This document shows, piece after piece, positions 54,094 through 63,096 of a DNA stretch of 64,000 nt. A model generated the notes under the pieces. It did no database searches. It was not told the DNA's origin and worked only from the letters and a program-made list of their open reading frames with translations. Location of the stretch: NCBI GenBank assembly GCA_002415085.1, contig DIBV01000002.1, forward strand, positions 1 through 64,000. Direction: 5' to 3'. Source of the stretch: Arsukibacterium sp. UBA5043. GTDB taxonomy: Bacteria; Pseudomonadota; Gammaproteobacteria; Enterobacterales; Alteromonadaceae. A program made the translations under genes and the position numbers. How positions within the stretch are numbered: the first letter of the stretch is position 1; each line of letters begins with the position of its first letter.

Positions 54094-54948
54094 TCAATTA
54101 GCCGGTTTAATAAACTTCAACGTCATTCTGTCGCTCTCACCAATGGCCTGATAAAGCTCCCGGTCATAATTACCCAGTGCCAGAGTTGGTGGCAGGGTAT
54201 ATACCCCTTTAGGATGGTCTTTAGTATCAAGTAAATTTGCATTAATTTCGCTGCGCTCAGCCAGCTCAAAGCCAACTTGCTCAGCTGCTGCAATAACATA
54301 AGCTTCGTCCAGATACCCCTCCACCGCCACACTGGTGGTGTCTGACAACGTTGCTGCACGGTGTTCAACCAAGCCCAGCACGCCACCGGGTTTAATCAGG
54401 TCATACAAGGTTTGTAAGGTAGCAGATAAGTGCCCTCTTTCATCCCAGATATGAGCATTACGAAACGACAGCACCATATCAAATTGGCCGGGGGCTAATG
54501 CAGGCTCAAAATAGGGAGGTTCGAATTCTACTTGATTTACCACACCAAAATATTGTTGCTGTTCAGAAATCCGCTCAGAGAGTCCGGCACTTAAGCGCGC
54601 CCAGAATTTTGCTCTCTCGTCCTTCAACGTACCATCATCACGACTAAACTGAGCAATAGTGAATTGCCCCTGCTCTTTCAAATAGGGTGCCAGTATTTCG
54701 GTATACCAGCCCCGACCTGGCCACACTTCAAGCACTGACATTTGAGGTGTTAATCCGAAAAAATGCAGGGTATCAGCAGGATGTCTATATTGATTACGGG
54801 CTATATGCTCTGAACTGCGCTCACTATGCAGCGCCAGTTCACTTAATTTTTGCCGCGGATCAGCTTCAGTTGCCTGTGTTTGCGCTGCCAGGCTAAATGC
54901 GATTGTCAGTACTACTGTCAGTACTATGTTTATTATTATTTTTTTCAT
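54094..54948 (-). CDS. Exported methyltransferase-fold protein (COG4798-like)
   Basis: This 284-residue protein has an N-terminal signal peptide (about 1-26, cleaved after QTQA). The class I Rossmann methyltransferase core follows, with motif I modified to VLEVWPGRGWYTEIL, then QFDMVLSFRNAHIWDERGHLS and LIKPGGVLGLVEHRA. SAM is not known to occur in the periplasm, so either the fold has another role or the signal does not export the protein. Family members (COG4798) are annotated only as predicted methyltransferases. Confidence 0.82.
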   Translation of the reverse strand: MKKIIINIVLTVVLTIAFSLAAQTQATEADPRQKLSELALHSERSSEHIARNQYRHPADTLHFFGLTPQMSVLEVWPGRGWYTEILAPYLKEQGQFTIAQFSRDDGTLKDERAKFWARLSAGLSERISEQQQYFGVVNQVEFEPPYFEPALAPGQFDMVLSFRNAHIWDERGHLSATLQTLYDLIKPGGVLGLVEHRAATLSDTTSVAVEGYLDEAYVIAAAEQVGFELAERSEINANLLDTKDHPKGVYTLPPTLALGNYDRELYQAIGESDRMTLKFIKPAN

Positions 54949-55169
54949 AGCTTCCTTTTACCACTATTCAGCTTGCTATACATCACACTCGTTGGACCAC
55001 AATACTACGTATTCGTTCTAAGATAGCCTGCCATGACGAAAATTGTCCAGCAAAACACCTATTTGACAGTCTTAAAGTAAAATGATGTTTGCCTGTCGCA
55101 AGGCACTTGGTCAACGTACACTGTTGCCGTACACTCTGCTTAATATCGAACACGATAAAGGTTTATACC

Positions 55170-56480
55170 ATGCGTTCAGTCTTTTTATCTCTTGCGTTAA
55201 CAAGTTTATTGCCGGTGATTGCCATTGCCGCACCGAAAAACATTATTTATATGATTGGCGATGGTATGGGACCGTCATATGTTGCAGCGTACCGTTATTA
55301 CCAGCATCAACCTGACCAGACAAAGGTTGCCAATACGGTTTTTGACGATTTGCTGACTGGCATGGCCAGCACTTACCCGGATGACGATACTCTGGTAACC
55401 GATTCGGCGGCAGGCGCAACGGCCCTGGCTACGGGAGTGAAAAGCTATAATGGTGCGATATCTGTTAACCGGCAACATATACCTATTGGCACCATGATGC
55501 AGTTGGCAAAAAGACTGGGTAAAACCAATGGCATTGTTGCCAGCTCACAGGTGAATCATGCCACCCCAGCCTCATTTCTGGCGCACAGTAATAGTCGGCG
55601 CAATATGAACGATATTGCCGATATGTATCTGGATTACCGGATTGACGGCAAGCCCGTCGCTGATTTGATTATTGGCGGTGGCAGTAAATATTTTGCGCGG
55701 CAAGATCGAAACTTAATCGAGGGTTTTAGCGCGCTCGGTTATCAGTACACTGATAACTTTCTTCAGCTTGACAGTATAACCCGATTACCCGCGCTTGCTT
55801 TGCTTTCTGAAGATGCCCTGCCTGCAGCGCTTAACTCTGAGGTGGTTAACATGCTGGCCACCCTAACCGATAAAGCGTTGCAGCTATTGTCAGGCGCAGA
55901 TAATGGCTTCGTGTTAATGATTGAAGGCAGCCAGATCGACTGGTGCGGCCACGACAATGACATTGCCTGTGCCATGGCAGAAATGCACGATTTCGCTCAG
56001 GCCATTCAGGTTGCCAGGGCCTATGTCGATGCCAATCCTGATACGCTACTCATTATCACGGCTGATCATGAAACCGGCGGCTTGTCTTTGGGTGCCAATG
56101 GGGTTTATCAATGGCGTACTGAGGTCATCCGAAAAGTTAAAGCCACGGGCCGGGCCATCGCACAGCAGCTGCGAAAACTCGAAAACCAGCAGGACATCAG
56201 CAAACGTTTTACCGAGCTAACGGGACTTAGTTTGAATAAAGCACAACTGCATTTGCTGCTGACGGCGCTTAAAAATGAAGACGAAAAAATTGGCCTAGGC
56301 CAGATAGTGCAGTTTATCAGTGAAGCATCATTGACCGGATGGACCAGCGGCGGCCATACCGCCGCCGATGTCCCGGTAATGGCCTATGGCAAAAATGCCA
56401 GCGAATTTAATGGCTTTATGGATAATACTGCTATTGCCAAAAAACTTATTCAGTATATCCAGCAGACTCAGCCCCATTAG
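55170..56480 (+). CDS. Alkaline phosphatase
   Basis: Start at MRSVFLSLALTSLLPVIAIAAPKN, giving 436 residues with a signal peptide (about 1-20). Metal- and nucleophile-site motifs are present: IYMIGDGMGPSYVAAYR, TDSAAGATALATGVKSYNGAISV (catalytic Ser within DSA), EGSQIDWCGHDNDI, IITADHETGGLSLG and GWTSGGHTAADVPVMAYG. It is a periplasmic PhoA-superfamily phosphomonoesterase. An upstream in-frame Met with a Cys-rich leader is rejected. No pho box is evident. Confidence 0.95.
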   Translation: MRSVFLSLALTSLLPVIAIAAPKNIIYMIGDGMGPSYVAAYRYYQHQPDQTKVANTVFDDLLTGMASTYPDDDTLVTDSAAGATALATGVKSYNGAISVNRQHIPIGTMMQLAKRLGKTNGIVASSQVNHATPASFLAHSNSRRNMNDIADMYLDYRIDGKPVADLIIGGGSKYFARQDRNLIEGFSALGYQYTDNFLQLDSITRLPALALLSEDALPAALNSEVVNMLATLTDKALQLLSGADNGFVLMIEGSQIDWCGHDNDIACAMAEMHDFAQAIQVARAYVDANPDTLLIITADHETGGLSLGANGVYQWRTEVIRKVKATGRAIAQQLRKLENQQDISKRFTELTGLSLNKAQLHLLLTALKNEDEKIGLGQIVQFISEASLTGWTSGGHTAADVPVMAYGKNASEFNGFMDNTAIAKKLIQYIQQTQPH

Positions 56481-56515
56481 CCAGCTCGCCAACCCGGTCA
56501 GCAGACGTGGCCGGG

Positions 56516-57016
56516 TTACTCTGCTGCCAGTAGCTGGCGCCGTAATTTTGGTGCCGTGGTCTCAGGATGAAGCCAGATGTCAAAAAATGCCGGCGCAAAT
56601 GCAGTGTCCTCTACCACCCCGATATCGGTGCCATTAAAATAAAATCGAACCTGCCCCTGTTCAGTCAGCAGCGCTGCCAGCCGGTCTCCATCAGCAACGT
56701 CACGCCATAATTCATTCAGAGTAGCCGCCCAAGATTGCTGTTGTTGCTCCGTGCTGTGACCAAGCTCCTGCCATTGATCTACGGTGGCTTCTATAAACTC
56801 TTTCTTACTGATATCCCGCTTGTATGTCAGTTCCAGCATCAATGGCCGGCTTTGCTGATAATCACTGAAAGTACCATCTGTACTGGCCAGCCTGGCATCG
56901 TAAAGCTGCCAGAATAAATAGCGATAACTGCCCTCACCTATCGTTTTCAGATCTGGTGTGGCTACCACCAGGGTACTGAAACCCAGCGCCAGTAAACTAA
57001 CTAATACCTTGTGCAT
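56516..57016 (-). CDS. Secreted chalcone-isomerase-like protein
   Basis: Start at MHKVLVSLLALGFSTLVVATPD, preceded by AGGAGG at ideal distance; 166 residues with a signal peptide (about 1-18). SYRYLFWQLYDARLASTDGTFSDYQQSRPLMLELTYKRDISKKEFIEAT is typical of the bacterial chalcone-isomerase-like family (PF16036). Such proteins lack a proven reaction and may bind fatty acids. The gene overlaps the end of the upstream DUF2878 gene by 20 bp and belongs to the SDR-DUF2878 set. Confidence 0.88.
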   Translation of the reverse strand: MHKVLVSLLALGFSTLVVATPDLKTIGEGSYRYLFWQLYDARLASTDGTFSDYQQSRPLMLELTYKRDISKKEFIEATVDQWQELGHSTEQQQQSWAATLNELWRDVADGDRLAALLTEQGQVRFYFNGTDIGVVEDTAFAPAFFDIWLHPETTAPKLRRQLLAAE

Positions 57017-57539
57017 AAAACCTCCTGCTATAGCCCAATGCCACCCCAAGGGAACCCCATACCAGCACCAGCACCACAAACGACCAATGAGCCAGTGGGA
57101 ACTGTAACACCCCGCCACTGAGTGCCGCACCACCAAGGTAAGATAGTGGCCCTCCGGTGGCGCCCAGAATAAAGCCCAGCCACCACGGCCGTAAAAAACC
57201 TGCCATGGTTTCTACTGCTGCCAGGGCGAACAACACCCAAATCAACATAAACCAGACGGGTAATAATGTGTTGCCACTGAACGAAATAACATTCATCGTC
57301 ATTAATAGGGTGTCTGTTGCCACACCCGCCAGGCCAATAAACAGCACCGCCATCCTGGCTCGCACCGGCAGGCAATAGATGCCATACATTCCGTAAGCAA
57401 TGGCCGGAACGATAGCCAAACTCTGAAAATATACCAGTGCCAGCCATGCCAGCTCGAAACCAACAATGGAACGCCAGTGAATACCCTTAGGCGGGCTTAA
57501 ATATCCGGTAGCCAATTGTGAAGAGCTGACATTACTCAT
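56997..57539 (-). CDS. DUF2878 membrane protein
   Basis: This 180-residue protein has about six hydrophobic helices in the DUF2878 pattern (WLALVYFQSLAIVPAIAYGM, WFMLIWVLFALAAVETMAGFLRPWWLGFILGATGGPLSYLGG). Function unknown. In many bacteria it lies near genes for lipid modification (SDR, DUF1365, cyclopropane synthase). Here only SDR and the chalcone-isomerase-like gene remain. Its start overlaps the end of the SDR gene by 4 bp. Confidence 0.88.
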   Translation of the reverse strand: MSNVSSSQLATGYLSPPKGIHWRSIVGFELAWLALVYFQSLAIVPAIAYGMYGIYCLPVRARMAVLFIGLAGVATDTLLMTMNVISFSGNTLLPVWFMLIWVLFALAAVETMAGFLRPWWLGFILGATGGPLSYLGGAALSGGVLQFPLAHWSFVVLVLVWGSLGVALGYSRRFYAQGIS

Positions 57540-58276
57540 TGCTGTTTCATCTTACTGGCAACTTTATTGCGCAGATTGTATGGCAGTAATCCCAGCGTTT
57601 TTAACAGAAAACTCAAGCGACGGGGAAAGCGTAACCGTGTTTTTTTATTGTTAATACCATTGAAAATGCGCTTGGCCGCATCCTCTGGTGCCATCAAAAA
57701 CGGCATATCAAATTCGTTCTTGCGGGTAAGCGGGGTGTCGATAAAGCCTGGTTCAATTAAGCAGACGTTGATATCGGTATCTGTTAGATCAACCCGTAAA
57801 CTTTCGGCAAAATAAGCTACCGCCGCTTTACTGGCGCCGTAAGCCTCGGCGCGGGTAAAAGGGAAGAAATGAGACATCGAACTGACAATAGCAAGGGTTG
57901 GTTGACTGCCTTTATTTAGCAGTGGCAGCAGATAGCGGGTGCAGGCAACCACTCCCTGCACATTGACCGCAAAGGTACGTTCAAATGCTGCCAGATCAAG
58001 ATCTGCCACTTCGACATATTCACAGGTACCGGCATTTAGAATTACCGCATCTAATTTTTGGCCGGCCGGTAATCCAGCCGTCCAGTTTGCCAGCGCAACG
58101 CTGTCGGTAACGTCTAAACTTACCGGCTTAATGTGGCTGTTACCTTTAGCCAGTTCAGCTAATTTGTCGGTCGAGCGCGCAACTGCATATACTTGCCAGC
58201 CATTGGCGGCATAATGCAGCGCGGTTGCTTTTCCCATACCAGAACTGGCACCGGTTATCAGACATGTTTTAGCCAT
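57536..58276 (-). CDS. Short-chain dehydrogenase/reductase
   Basis: The 246-residue oxidoreductase has the NAD(P)-binding TGASSGMGKATALHYAANGWQVYAVAR, the NAG motif (ILNAGTCE) and the catalytic tyrosine-lysine pair YGASKAA. Substrate unknown. It leads the operon SDR-DUF2878-chalcone-isomerase-like, probably concerned with lipids or envelope. Confidence 0.94.
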   Translation of the reverse strand: MAKTCLITGASSGMGKATALHYAANGWQVYAVARSTDKLAELAKGNSHIKPVSLDVTDSVALANWTAGLPAGQKLDAVILNAGTCEYVEVADLDLAAFERTFAVNVQGVVACTRYLLPLLNKGSQPTLAIVSSMSHFFPFTRAEAYGASKAAVAYFAESLRVDLTDTDINVCLIEPGFIDTPLTRKNEFDMPFLMAPEDAAKRIFNGINNKKTRLRFPRRLSFLLKTLGLLPYNLRNKVASKMKQQ

Positions 58277-58362
58277 AATACATCCTTATAAGATCGCTGC
58301 ATGGCAGCAGATAACAAAGTAGTTATAAGAGAGGTACGGCGCGATAGCGCGACTGGATTGGC

Positions 58363-58668
58363 TCAGGCGTAAAGATCTACACCTAGTAATGACTGAACCT
58401 CGGCGCGGCGCTGCTCATTCTGCTGGCTTTGATAAGCCGCAACAGCTTGCTGGCCGCGACTGGAATTAGCGTTTTGAAAATTGTTTTGCTTAGCTCTTTG
58501 TTCATTATCAAGCAGGTTAATCGCTTGCTGACTGGCTCTGATACCGTCACCCTGCGGCGTAACTACACGCTTTTCTTCCAGCAAGGGTGCACGACGCTGC
58601 TCTGTGCCAGCAAACACACTGGCAACATTGGCTGGAGCATTCAGGCTTTGATTAACAGTCAGGCTCAT
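58363..58668 (-). CDS. Conserved hypothetical protein, 101 aa
   Basis: The protein is soluble, Gln/Asn/Ala-rich and charged, with a predicted coiled helix (DNEQRAKQNNFQNANSSRGQQAVAAYQSQQNEQRRAEV) and the conserved tail VQSLLGVDLYA. Similar 'AYQ...GVDLYA' proteins occur in Vibrio and Shewanella relatives, from memory. Function unknown. No membrane segments and no signal peptide. Confidence 0.75.
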   Translation of the reverse strand: MSLTVNQSLNAPANVASVFAGTEQRRAPLLEEKRVVTPQGDGIRASQQAINLLDNEQRAKQNNFQNANSSRGQQAVAAYQSQQNEQRRAEVQSLLGVDLYA

Positions 58669-58730
58669 AACTTCTTCATAGTAAGCAAACTGGCTTAATT
58701 ATAACCAGTTTACAGGTTTAACCAAGAACT

Positions 58731-59417
58731 TTATCGACCAGGCAGCTTTTTCCAGCTCACCTCATCCCTTACATACACCGGTTCGGCTTGATCAGCACTG
58801 ACAAAGAGCCCTTGCACATAAGCAATTTGCGCCAGGCTGAGCATATCCTGTGCCGAAGGATACAAAATATCATTGGCAATCCTGGCCTGCTGGGCCTGCT
58901 GCAACGCGTTGGCATAGGTTTGCCAGCCGGTACCCACCGCAATCACCTCTCCCGTCAGGCCAAGCGGCGAAAGTTGTTCTGGTTTTACCGCCTGTTCCGC
59001 ACTTAATTGCCGTAATACACCGTCAGAGTCACAGCTGAAACTGGCCAGATACACCTCCGCCATCCGGGCATCAATGGCGGCAACGATTTGTCTGGCCTGA
59101 TATAGCCGCACCGCAGCCTGGGCCATAGCTGCCAGGGTAGAGATACCGTATACCGGTAAATCAGCGCCAAACGCCAGACCCTGTGCCACCGACACGCCAA
59201 TCCGGACACCGGTAAAACTACCGGGCCCACGGCCAAACACAATGCCATCCAGCGCATGTAAACTAAGCCCTGCATCTGCCAGGATGCTATCAATCATTGG
59301 CAGCACCCGTTTACTATGTTGCTGTGGACAGACTTCGTCCAAGGCAATAATCGTGTTCTGATGCAGCAGTGCCACTGAACATGCTTCAGTTGAGGTATCT
59401 AATGCCAGTAACTTCAC
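58731..59417 (-). CDS. tsaB: tRNA threonylcarbamoyladenosine biosynthesis protein TsaB
   Basis: I choose the GTG start of VKLLALDTSTEACSVAL (228 residues), which has AGGA upstream and lies 1 bp after the stop of the helicase gene; a longer ATG start would overlap that gene and add a foreign leader. The ASKHA-type fold shows LDTSTEACSVAL, GRGPGSFTGVRIGVSVAQGLAF and a C-terminal region of the usual length. TsaB dimerises with TsaD for t6A modification of tRNAs reading ANN codons. Confidence 0.95.
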   Translation of the reverse strand: MKLLALDTSTEACSVALLHQNTIIALDEVCPQQHSKRVLPMIDSILADAGLSLHALDGIVFGRGPGSFTGVRIGVSVAQGLAFGADLPVYGISTLAAMAQAAVRLYQARQIVAAIDARMAEVYLASFSCDSDGVLRQLSAEQAVKPEQLSPLGLTGEVIAVGTGWQTYANALQQAQQARIANDILYPSAQDMLSLAQIAYVQGLFVSADQAEPVYVRDEVSWKKLPGR

Positions 59418-59418
59418 C

Positions 59419-61356
59419 TTATTGTTCCTGTCTGGTTTGTTGTAAAAACGCCACCGCATCATCAAGAGAACGACTACGACGCATCGGCGGTAAGCTTTTC
59501 AAAAATACACTGCCATAAGGCCGGGTTACCAGTCGGTTATCACAAATAACCAGTACGCCGCGGTCGGTGACATCCCTTATCAGCCGCCCTACTCCCTGCT
59601 TTAAGGTAATTACCGCCTGTGGCAACTGCACGGTGCTAAAGGGGTCTAAGCCGCGACGCTGGCAGTCTTCGCTGCGCGCCTGCAACAGCGGGTCATCAGG
59701 GGATGCAAACGGCAGTTTATCAATAATCACGCAGCTGAGGGTATCTCCGCGTACATCCACCCCTTCCCAGAAACTACCTGTGCCGAGCAGCACGGCATTA
59801 TCCAGCGTCACAAACTGCTCCAGCAGTAAGCGTTTCCCTGTGCTGCCCTGCACCAGTACGGGCTGACTAATATGCTCAGGAAGTGCCGATGCCATCCACT
59901 GCAACATCCGATGGCTGGTAAATAAGAAAAAGCAGCGTCCGTTGTTAGCTTTAATCAGCTTTACTGCTAACGCCAGTAACGCTGGCCCCATTTGCTGCTG
60001 ATGAGGTTCGGGTAAATAACGCGGCAGGCAAAGCATGGCCTGACTGGCGTAATCAAAGGGGCTTTCAAGCAGCAGGGTTTGCGCATCGTCCAGTCCCATC
60101 TGAGCGGTATAGTGGCTGAAACCTTCATTTACTGACAAGGTGGCAGATGTGAAAATCCAGCTCCGCTTGTCGGCTGCTACTATCGCCTTAAAGCGCGCGG
60201 CAATACTTAACGGGGTTAAATGCAAACTGACATGCAACCGAGTGGTTTCATACCATAGACTTACCCCGGTTTGCTGTAAATCCTGCATTTTCAACAACCG
60301 GTTTTTCAACTGCGCCAGCCGTTCAAATACACTGTCTACCGTGTCACTGCGGCCCAGGCTGCCTTTCAATACCTGATACAGCATATCCATTGCATCATTA
60401 ACCCGGGTCAGTGCGGTTTGCATTGGCGTTTGCTGCACTAAATCGCGCCAGTTACCGCGGCTTGGCTCGGCGCTGAACACTAAGCGCCAGTCGCGAACTA
60501 AACTGGCCAGCTTTTCAGCCACTTTTACTAATTGCGGATGGTCGCGTAACTCTGATTTGCAAGCCAGCTCCAGATCGCGACATAAATCCAGCAGCAAACG
60601 ACTTGAAACCTGCTCGCCAAAATAGTCACTGGCGATATCAGGAAGTTGATGCGCCTCATCAAAAATAATCACATCCATTTGCGGCAGCAACTCACCAAAG
60701 CCAGTGTCTTTTAAGGCCAGATCGGCAAAGAATAAATGATGGTTAACCACAACTAAATCGGCTGCCTGCGCATTTTTGCGGGCTTTCAGTAAATGGCAAT
60801 CTTCATACACCGGACAATCTTTGCCAAGGCAGTTGTCCGTAGTACTGGTAACGTAGGGCAGCGCTTTTGAATCTTCCGCAATATAACTTAGCTCACCAAT
60901 ATCGCCAGACTGGGTCTCTGCAGACCATTTTTTGATCAGGCTTAAGTCCTGGATTAATTGCTCATCCTGTACCGGAACATGGTTATAATGTTGCTCTAAG
61001 CGGAACAAACATAAATAGTTTGCCCGGCCCTTTAACAGCGCAGTATGAATGGGGCTGGCCAGCGCCCGTTGCACTTTTGGTAAGTCACGCAAGAACAATT
61101 GCTCCTGCAGGTTTTTGGTTCCGGTCGACAGGATAACCTTTTTACCGGCAAGCAAGGCCGGTACCAGATAAGCATAGGTTTTGCCGGTGCCGGTGCCTGC
61201 TTCTACTACCAGCGTTGAATTAGCGCTAATAGCAGCGGCAACCGCTTCGGCCATCTGCAGCTGAGCAGCACGCGGATTAAAACCACTGATATTGCTGGCG
61301 AGCTTGCCTTTTACTGCAAACGCTGCCAGTACCTGCCTGGCCAGAGTACTAGTCAT
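59419..61356 (-). CDS. yoaA: ATP-dependent DNA helicase, YoaA (DinG/XPD) family
   Basis: This 645-residue helicase has Walker A EAGTGTGKTYAYLVPALL, a Fe-S cluster region with cysteines (YLCLFRLEQHY, DNCLGKDCPVYEDCHLLKARK), the DEAH box VIIFDEAHQLPD, and the C-terminal motifs VLLGTGSFWEGVDVRGD and KQGVGRLIRDVTDRG. YoaA unwinds DNA with the help of a polymerase clamp-loader subunit in Escherichia coli. It is followed directly by tsaB. Confidence 0.95.
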   Translation of the reverse strand: MTSTLARQVLAAFAVKGKLASNISGFNPRAAQLQMAEAVAAAISANSTLVVEAGTGTGKTYAYLVPALLAGKKVILSTGTKNLQEQLFLRDLPKVQRALASPIHTALLKGRANYLCLFRLEQHYNHVPVQDEQLIQDLSLIKKWSAETQSGDIGELSYIAEDSKALPYVTSTTDNCLGKDCPVYEDCHLLKARKNAQAADLVVVNHHLFFADLALKDTGFGELLPQMDVIIFDEAHQLPDIASDYFGEQVSSRLLLDLCRDLELACKSELRDHPQLVKVAEKLASLVRDWRLVFSAEPSRGNWRDLVQQTPMQTALTRVNDAMDMLYQVLKGSLGRSDTVDSVFERLAQLKNRLLKMQDLQQTGVSLWYETTRLHVSLHLTPLSIAARFKAIVAADKRSWIFTSATLSVNEGFSHYTAQMGLDDAQTLLLESPFDYASQAMLCLPRYLPEPHQQQMGPALLALAVKLIKANNGRCFFLFTSHRMLQWMASALPEHISQPVLVQGSTGKRLLLEQFVTLDNAVLLGTGSFWEGVDVRGDTLSCVIIDKLPFASPDDPLLQARSEDCQRRGLDPFSTVQLPQAVITLKQGVGRLIRDVTDRGVLVICDNRLVTRPYGSVFLKSLPPMRRSRSLDDAVAFLQQTRQEQ

Positions 61357-61462
61357 AGTTTTGCGAATACATCGTTTGGTAGGTAGATACTGGAATTCAA
61401 GATCGTCACTGCGGCGCCTGCACGTTAAAAGAGCGCTATTATGCCTTTTTCAGCAGAAAAAA

Positions 61463-61714
61463 TCAGACAAAAATATCCAGATGACCATCTTTATCAACAT
61501 GCTGATCTTCTTCCGGTGTGGTGTAGGGGGGCTCAGGATATTGCTCGTTCACGTTGCCCCGGCGTGGTGGCGGGCGGCGCAGGATCAGAAACTTCTGTTC
61601 GTGTTGTTTTATCGGACTTAACCTGGCTTCTTTAAATACCGGCACAACCTGTCTCGGATCAGGATCGACTGGCGTACCCGGTACACGTGGTATAAATGGC
61701 ATAAAAGCATCCAT
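61463..61714 (-). CDS. Small proline-rich conserved hypothetical protein
   Basis: This 83-residue protein has a good ribosome-binding site (GGGGG, 6-8 bp before the ATG). It is Pro-rich and charged (MPFIPRVPGTPVDPDPRQVVPVFKEARLSPIKQHEQKFL) and ends in an acidic HVDKDGHLDIFV tail. I believe relatives with the same DGH-DIFV ending exist in marine gammaproteobacteria, but no function is known. Confidence 0.65.
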   Translation of the reverse strand: MDAFMPFIPRVPGTPVDPDPRQVVPVFKEARLSPIKQHEQKFLILRRPPPRRGNVNEQYPEPPYTTPEEDQHVDKDGHLDIFV

Positions 61715-61963
61715 AATTCCCCCCTGACAAAAGTCCCTGTTACTCTGACGTTAATTTATATATCGGCCTGACTAGCGATATCTTAAGCTACCAGTGCATT
61801 GACTATACAAGTTGAGCGCATTTTAACCTTTAAATTCACGTTTCCGCGAAACATTAAAAAAATAAATTCATTTATTTTTTTAACAACCAAATAATAATGC
61901 TTAAATATCATATCATTGCGATTTTTCACCGCTGCTCGTATTTTGCTGAGCACCCTTGCGCTT

Positions 61964-61991
61964 TTGCCGCTTCACAGGTAACTTGTATAAC
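61964..61991 (+). promoter_or_regulatory. Candidate sigma-70 promoter of the his operon
   Basis: TTGCCG at 61964-61969 and TATAAC at 61986-61991 are separated by 16 bp. Transcription would begin near 61998, 19 nt before the leader peptide start. Fit to consensus is moderate. The rest of the 300-bp gap from 61715 is AT-rich without another feature. Confidence 0.45.
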
Positions 61992-62016
61992 ATATTAATT
62001 CGCAAGAAAGACAAAA

Positions 62017-62058
62017 ATGCTAAACGTTATCGCGCTGCACCATCATCACAGGTACTAG
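62017..62058 (+). CDS. hisL: his operon leader peptide
   Basis: A 13-residue frame [13 protein letters not shown] with four consecutive histidine codons, followed by alternative hairpins and a terminator about 60 nt on. This is the classical attenuation leader: stalling at His codons when charged tRNA-His is scarce favours the antiterminator and hisG expression. Confidence 0.92.
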   Translation: MLNVIALHHHHRY

Positions 62059-62111
62059 CCGTCCGAAATTTCGGAGGGCAGAGGTCTGGCGCTCCGGTGG
62101 TAACGTAACAA

Positions 62112-62141
62112 AAACCCCGAGCTCAGGCCCGGGGTTTTTGT
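62112..62141 (+). terminator. his operon attenuator
   Basis: AAAAACCCCGAGC and GCCCGGGGTTTTT form a GC-rich stem followed by a T-run, 45 nt upstream of hisG. Upstream segments (TCCGAAATTTCGGA and GGTCTGGCGCTCCGG) can form competing stems, as needed for attenuation. Confidence 0.9.
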
Positions 62142-62185
62142 TTATTAATGTATTTATTTTTTCAGATATCGTCATGGAGACCATT

Positions 62186-63094
62186 ATGAGTCCGGCAACA
62201 GAAAGTAAACGTTTACGTATCGCTATGCAGAAATCTGGCCGTTTATCGGTTGATTCTCAGGCTCTATTTACCAGTTGCGGTTTAAAAATCAACCTGCGTG
62301 AGCAGCGGCTGATTGCCCATGTTGAGAATATGGATATTGATATCCTGCGGGTTCGTGATGACGATATCCCGGGCCTGGTGATGGACGGTGTATGTGATTT
62401 AGGCATCGTCGGTGAAAACGTGCTTGAAGAAGAATCGCTGCAACGGCAGCTGGATAATGACAGTTTCGACTACACCGTGTTAAAACGACTCGATTTTGGT
62501 GGCTGTCGCTTATCAATAGCAATACCCCAGGAAGATGAATATCAGGGCCCGGCGTCACTTGCCGGTAAAACCATTGCCACAACGTATCCAAGACTGCTGG
62601 GCCGCTATTTAAAGCAGCAAGGTATTCAGGCCCGGGTTGTTAATTTAAAAGGCTCTGTTGAAGTGGCCCCCCGCGCTGGTTTAGCTGATGCAATCTGTGA
62701 TTTAGTGTCAACTGGCGCCACGCTTGAAGCTAACGGCTTAAAAGAAGTGGATGTCATTTACCGCAGTAAGGCTGTGCTGATCCAGCGTAAAGCGTTAACC
62801 GACAGCAAGCAGCTAAAACTGATCGCCAAGCTGATGCCGAGAATTAATGGCGTAATGCAGGCCAATGAAAGCAAATATATTATGCTGCATGCGCCCCGCA
62901 CTAAACTGGATGAAGTGATTGCCTTGCTGCCTGGTGCAGAAAACCCGACCATGCTGCCACTGGCTGGCAACGACAGTATGGTAGCGATCCACGTGGTAAG
63001 CAGCGAAACCCTGTTCTGGGAAACCATGGAACAATTAAAAGCACTGGGCGCCAGCTCTATTTTAGTGTTGCCGATTGAAAAAATGATGGAGTAA
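62186..63094 (+). CDS. hisG: ATP phosphoribosyltransferase
   Basis: This enzyme catalyses the first step of histidine synthesis, joining ATP and PRPP. I start at [20 protein letters not shown] because GGAGA lies 7 nt upstream; two Met codons further upstream are less likely. The 302-residue long form has [27 protein letters not shown] and a C-terminal ACT-like regulatory domain ending [17 protein letters not shown], so it should be feedback-inhibited by histidine without HisZ. Confidence 0.98.
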   Translation: MSPATESKRLRIAMQKSGRLSVDSQALFTSCGLKINLREQRLIAHVENMDIDILRVRDDDIPGLVMDGVCDLGIVGENVLEEESLQRQLDNDSFDYTVLKRLDFGGCRLSIAIPQEDEYQGPASLAGKTIATTYPRLLGRYLKQQGIQARVVNLKGSVEVAPRAGLADAICDLVSTGATLEANGLKEVDVIYRSKAVLIQRKALTDSKQLKLIAKLMPRINGVMQANESKYIMLHAPRTKLDEVIALLPGAENPTMLPLAGNDSMVAIHVVSSETLFWETMEQLKALGASSILVLPIEKMME

Positions 63095-63096
63095 CT

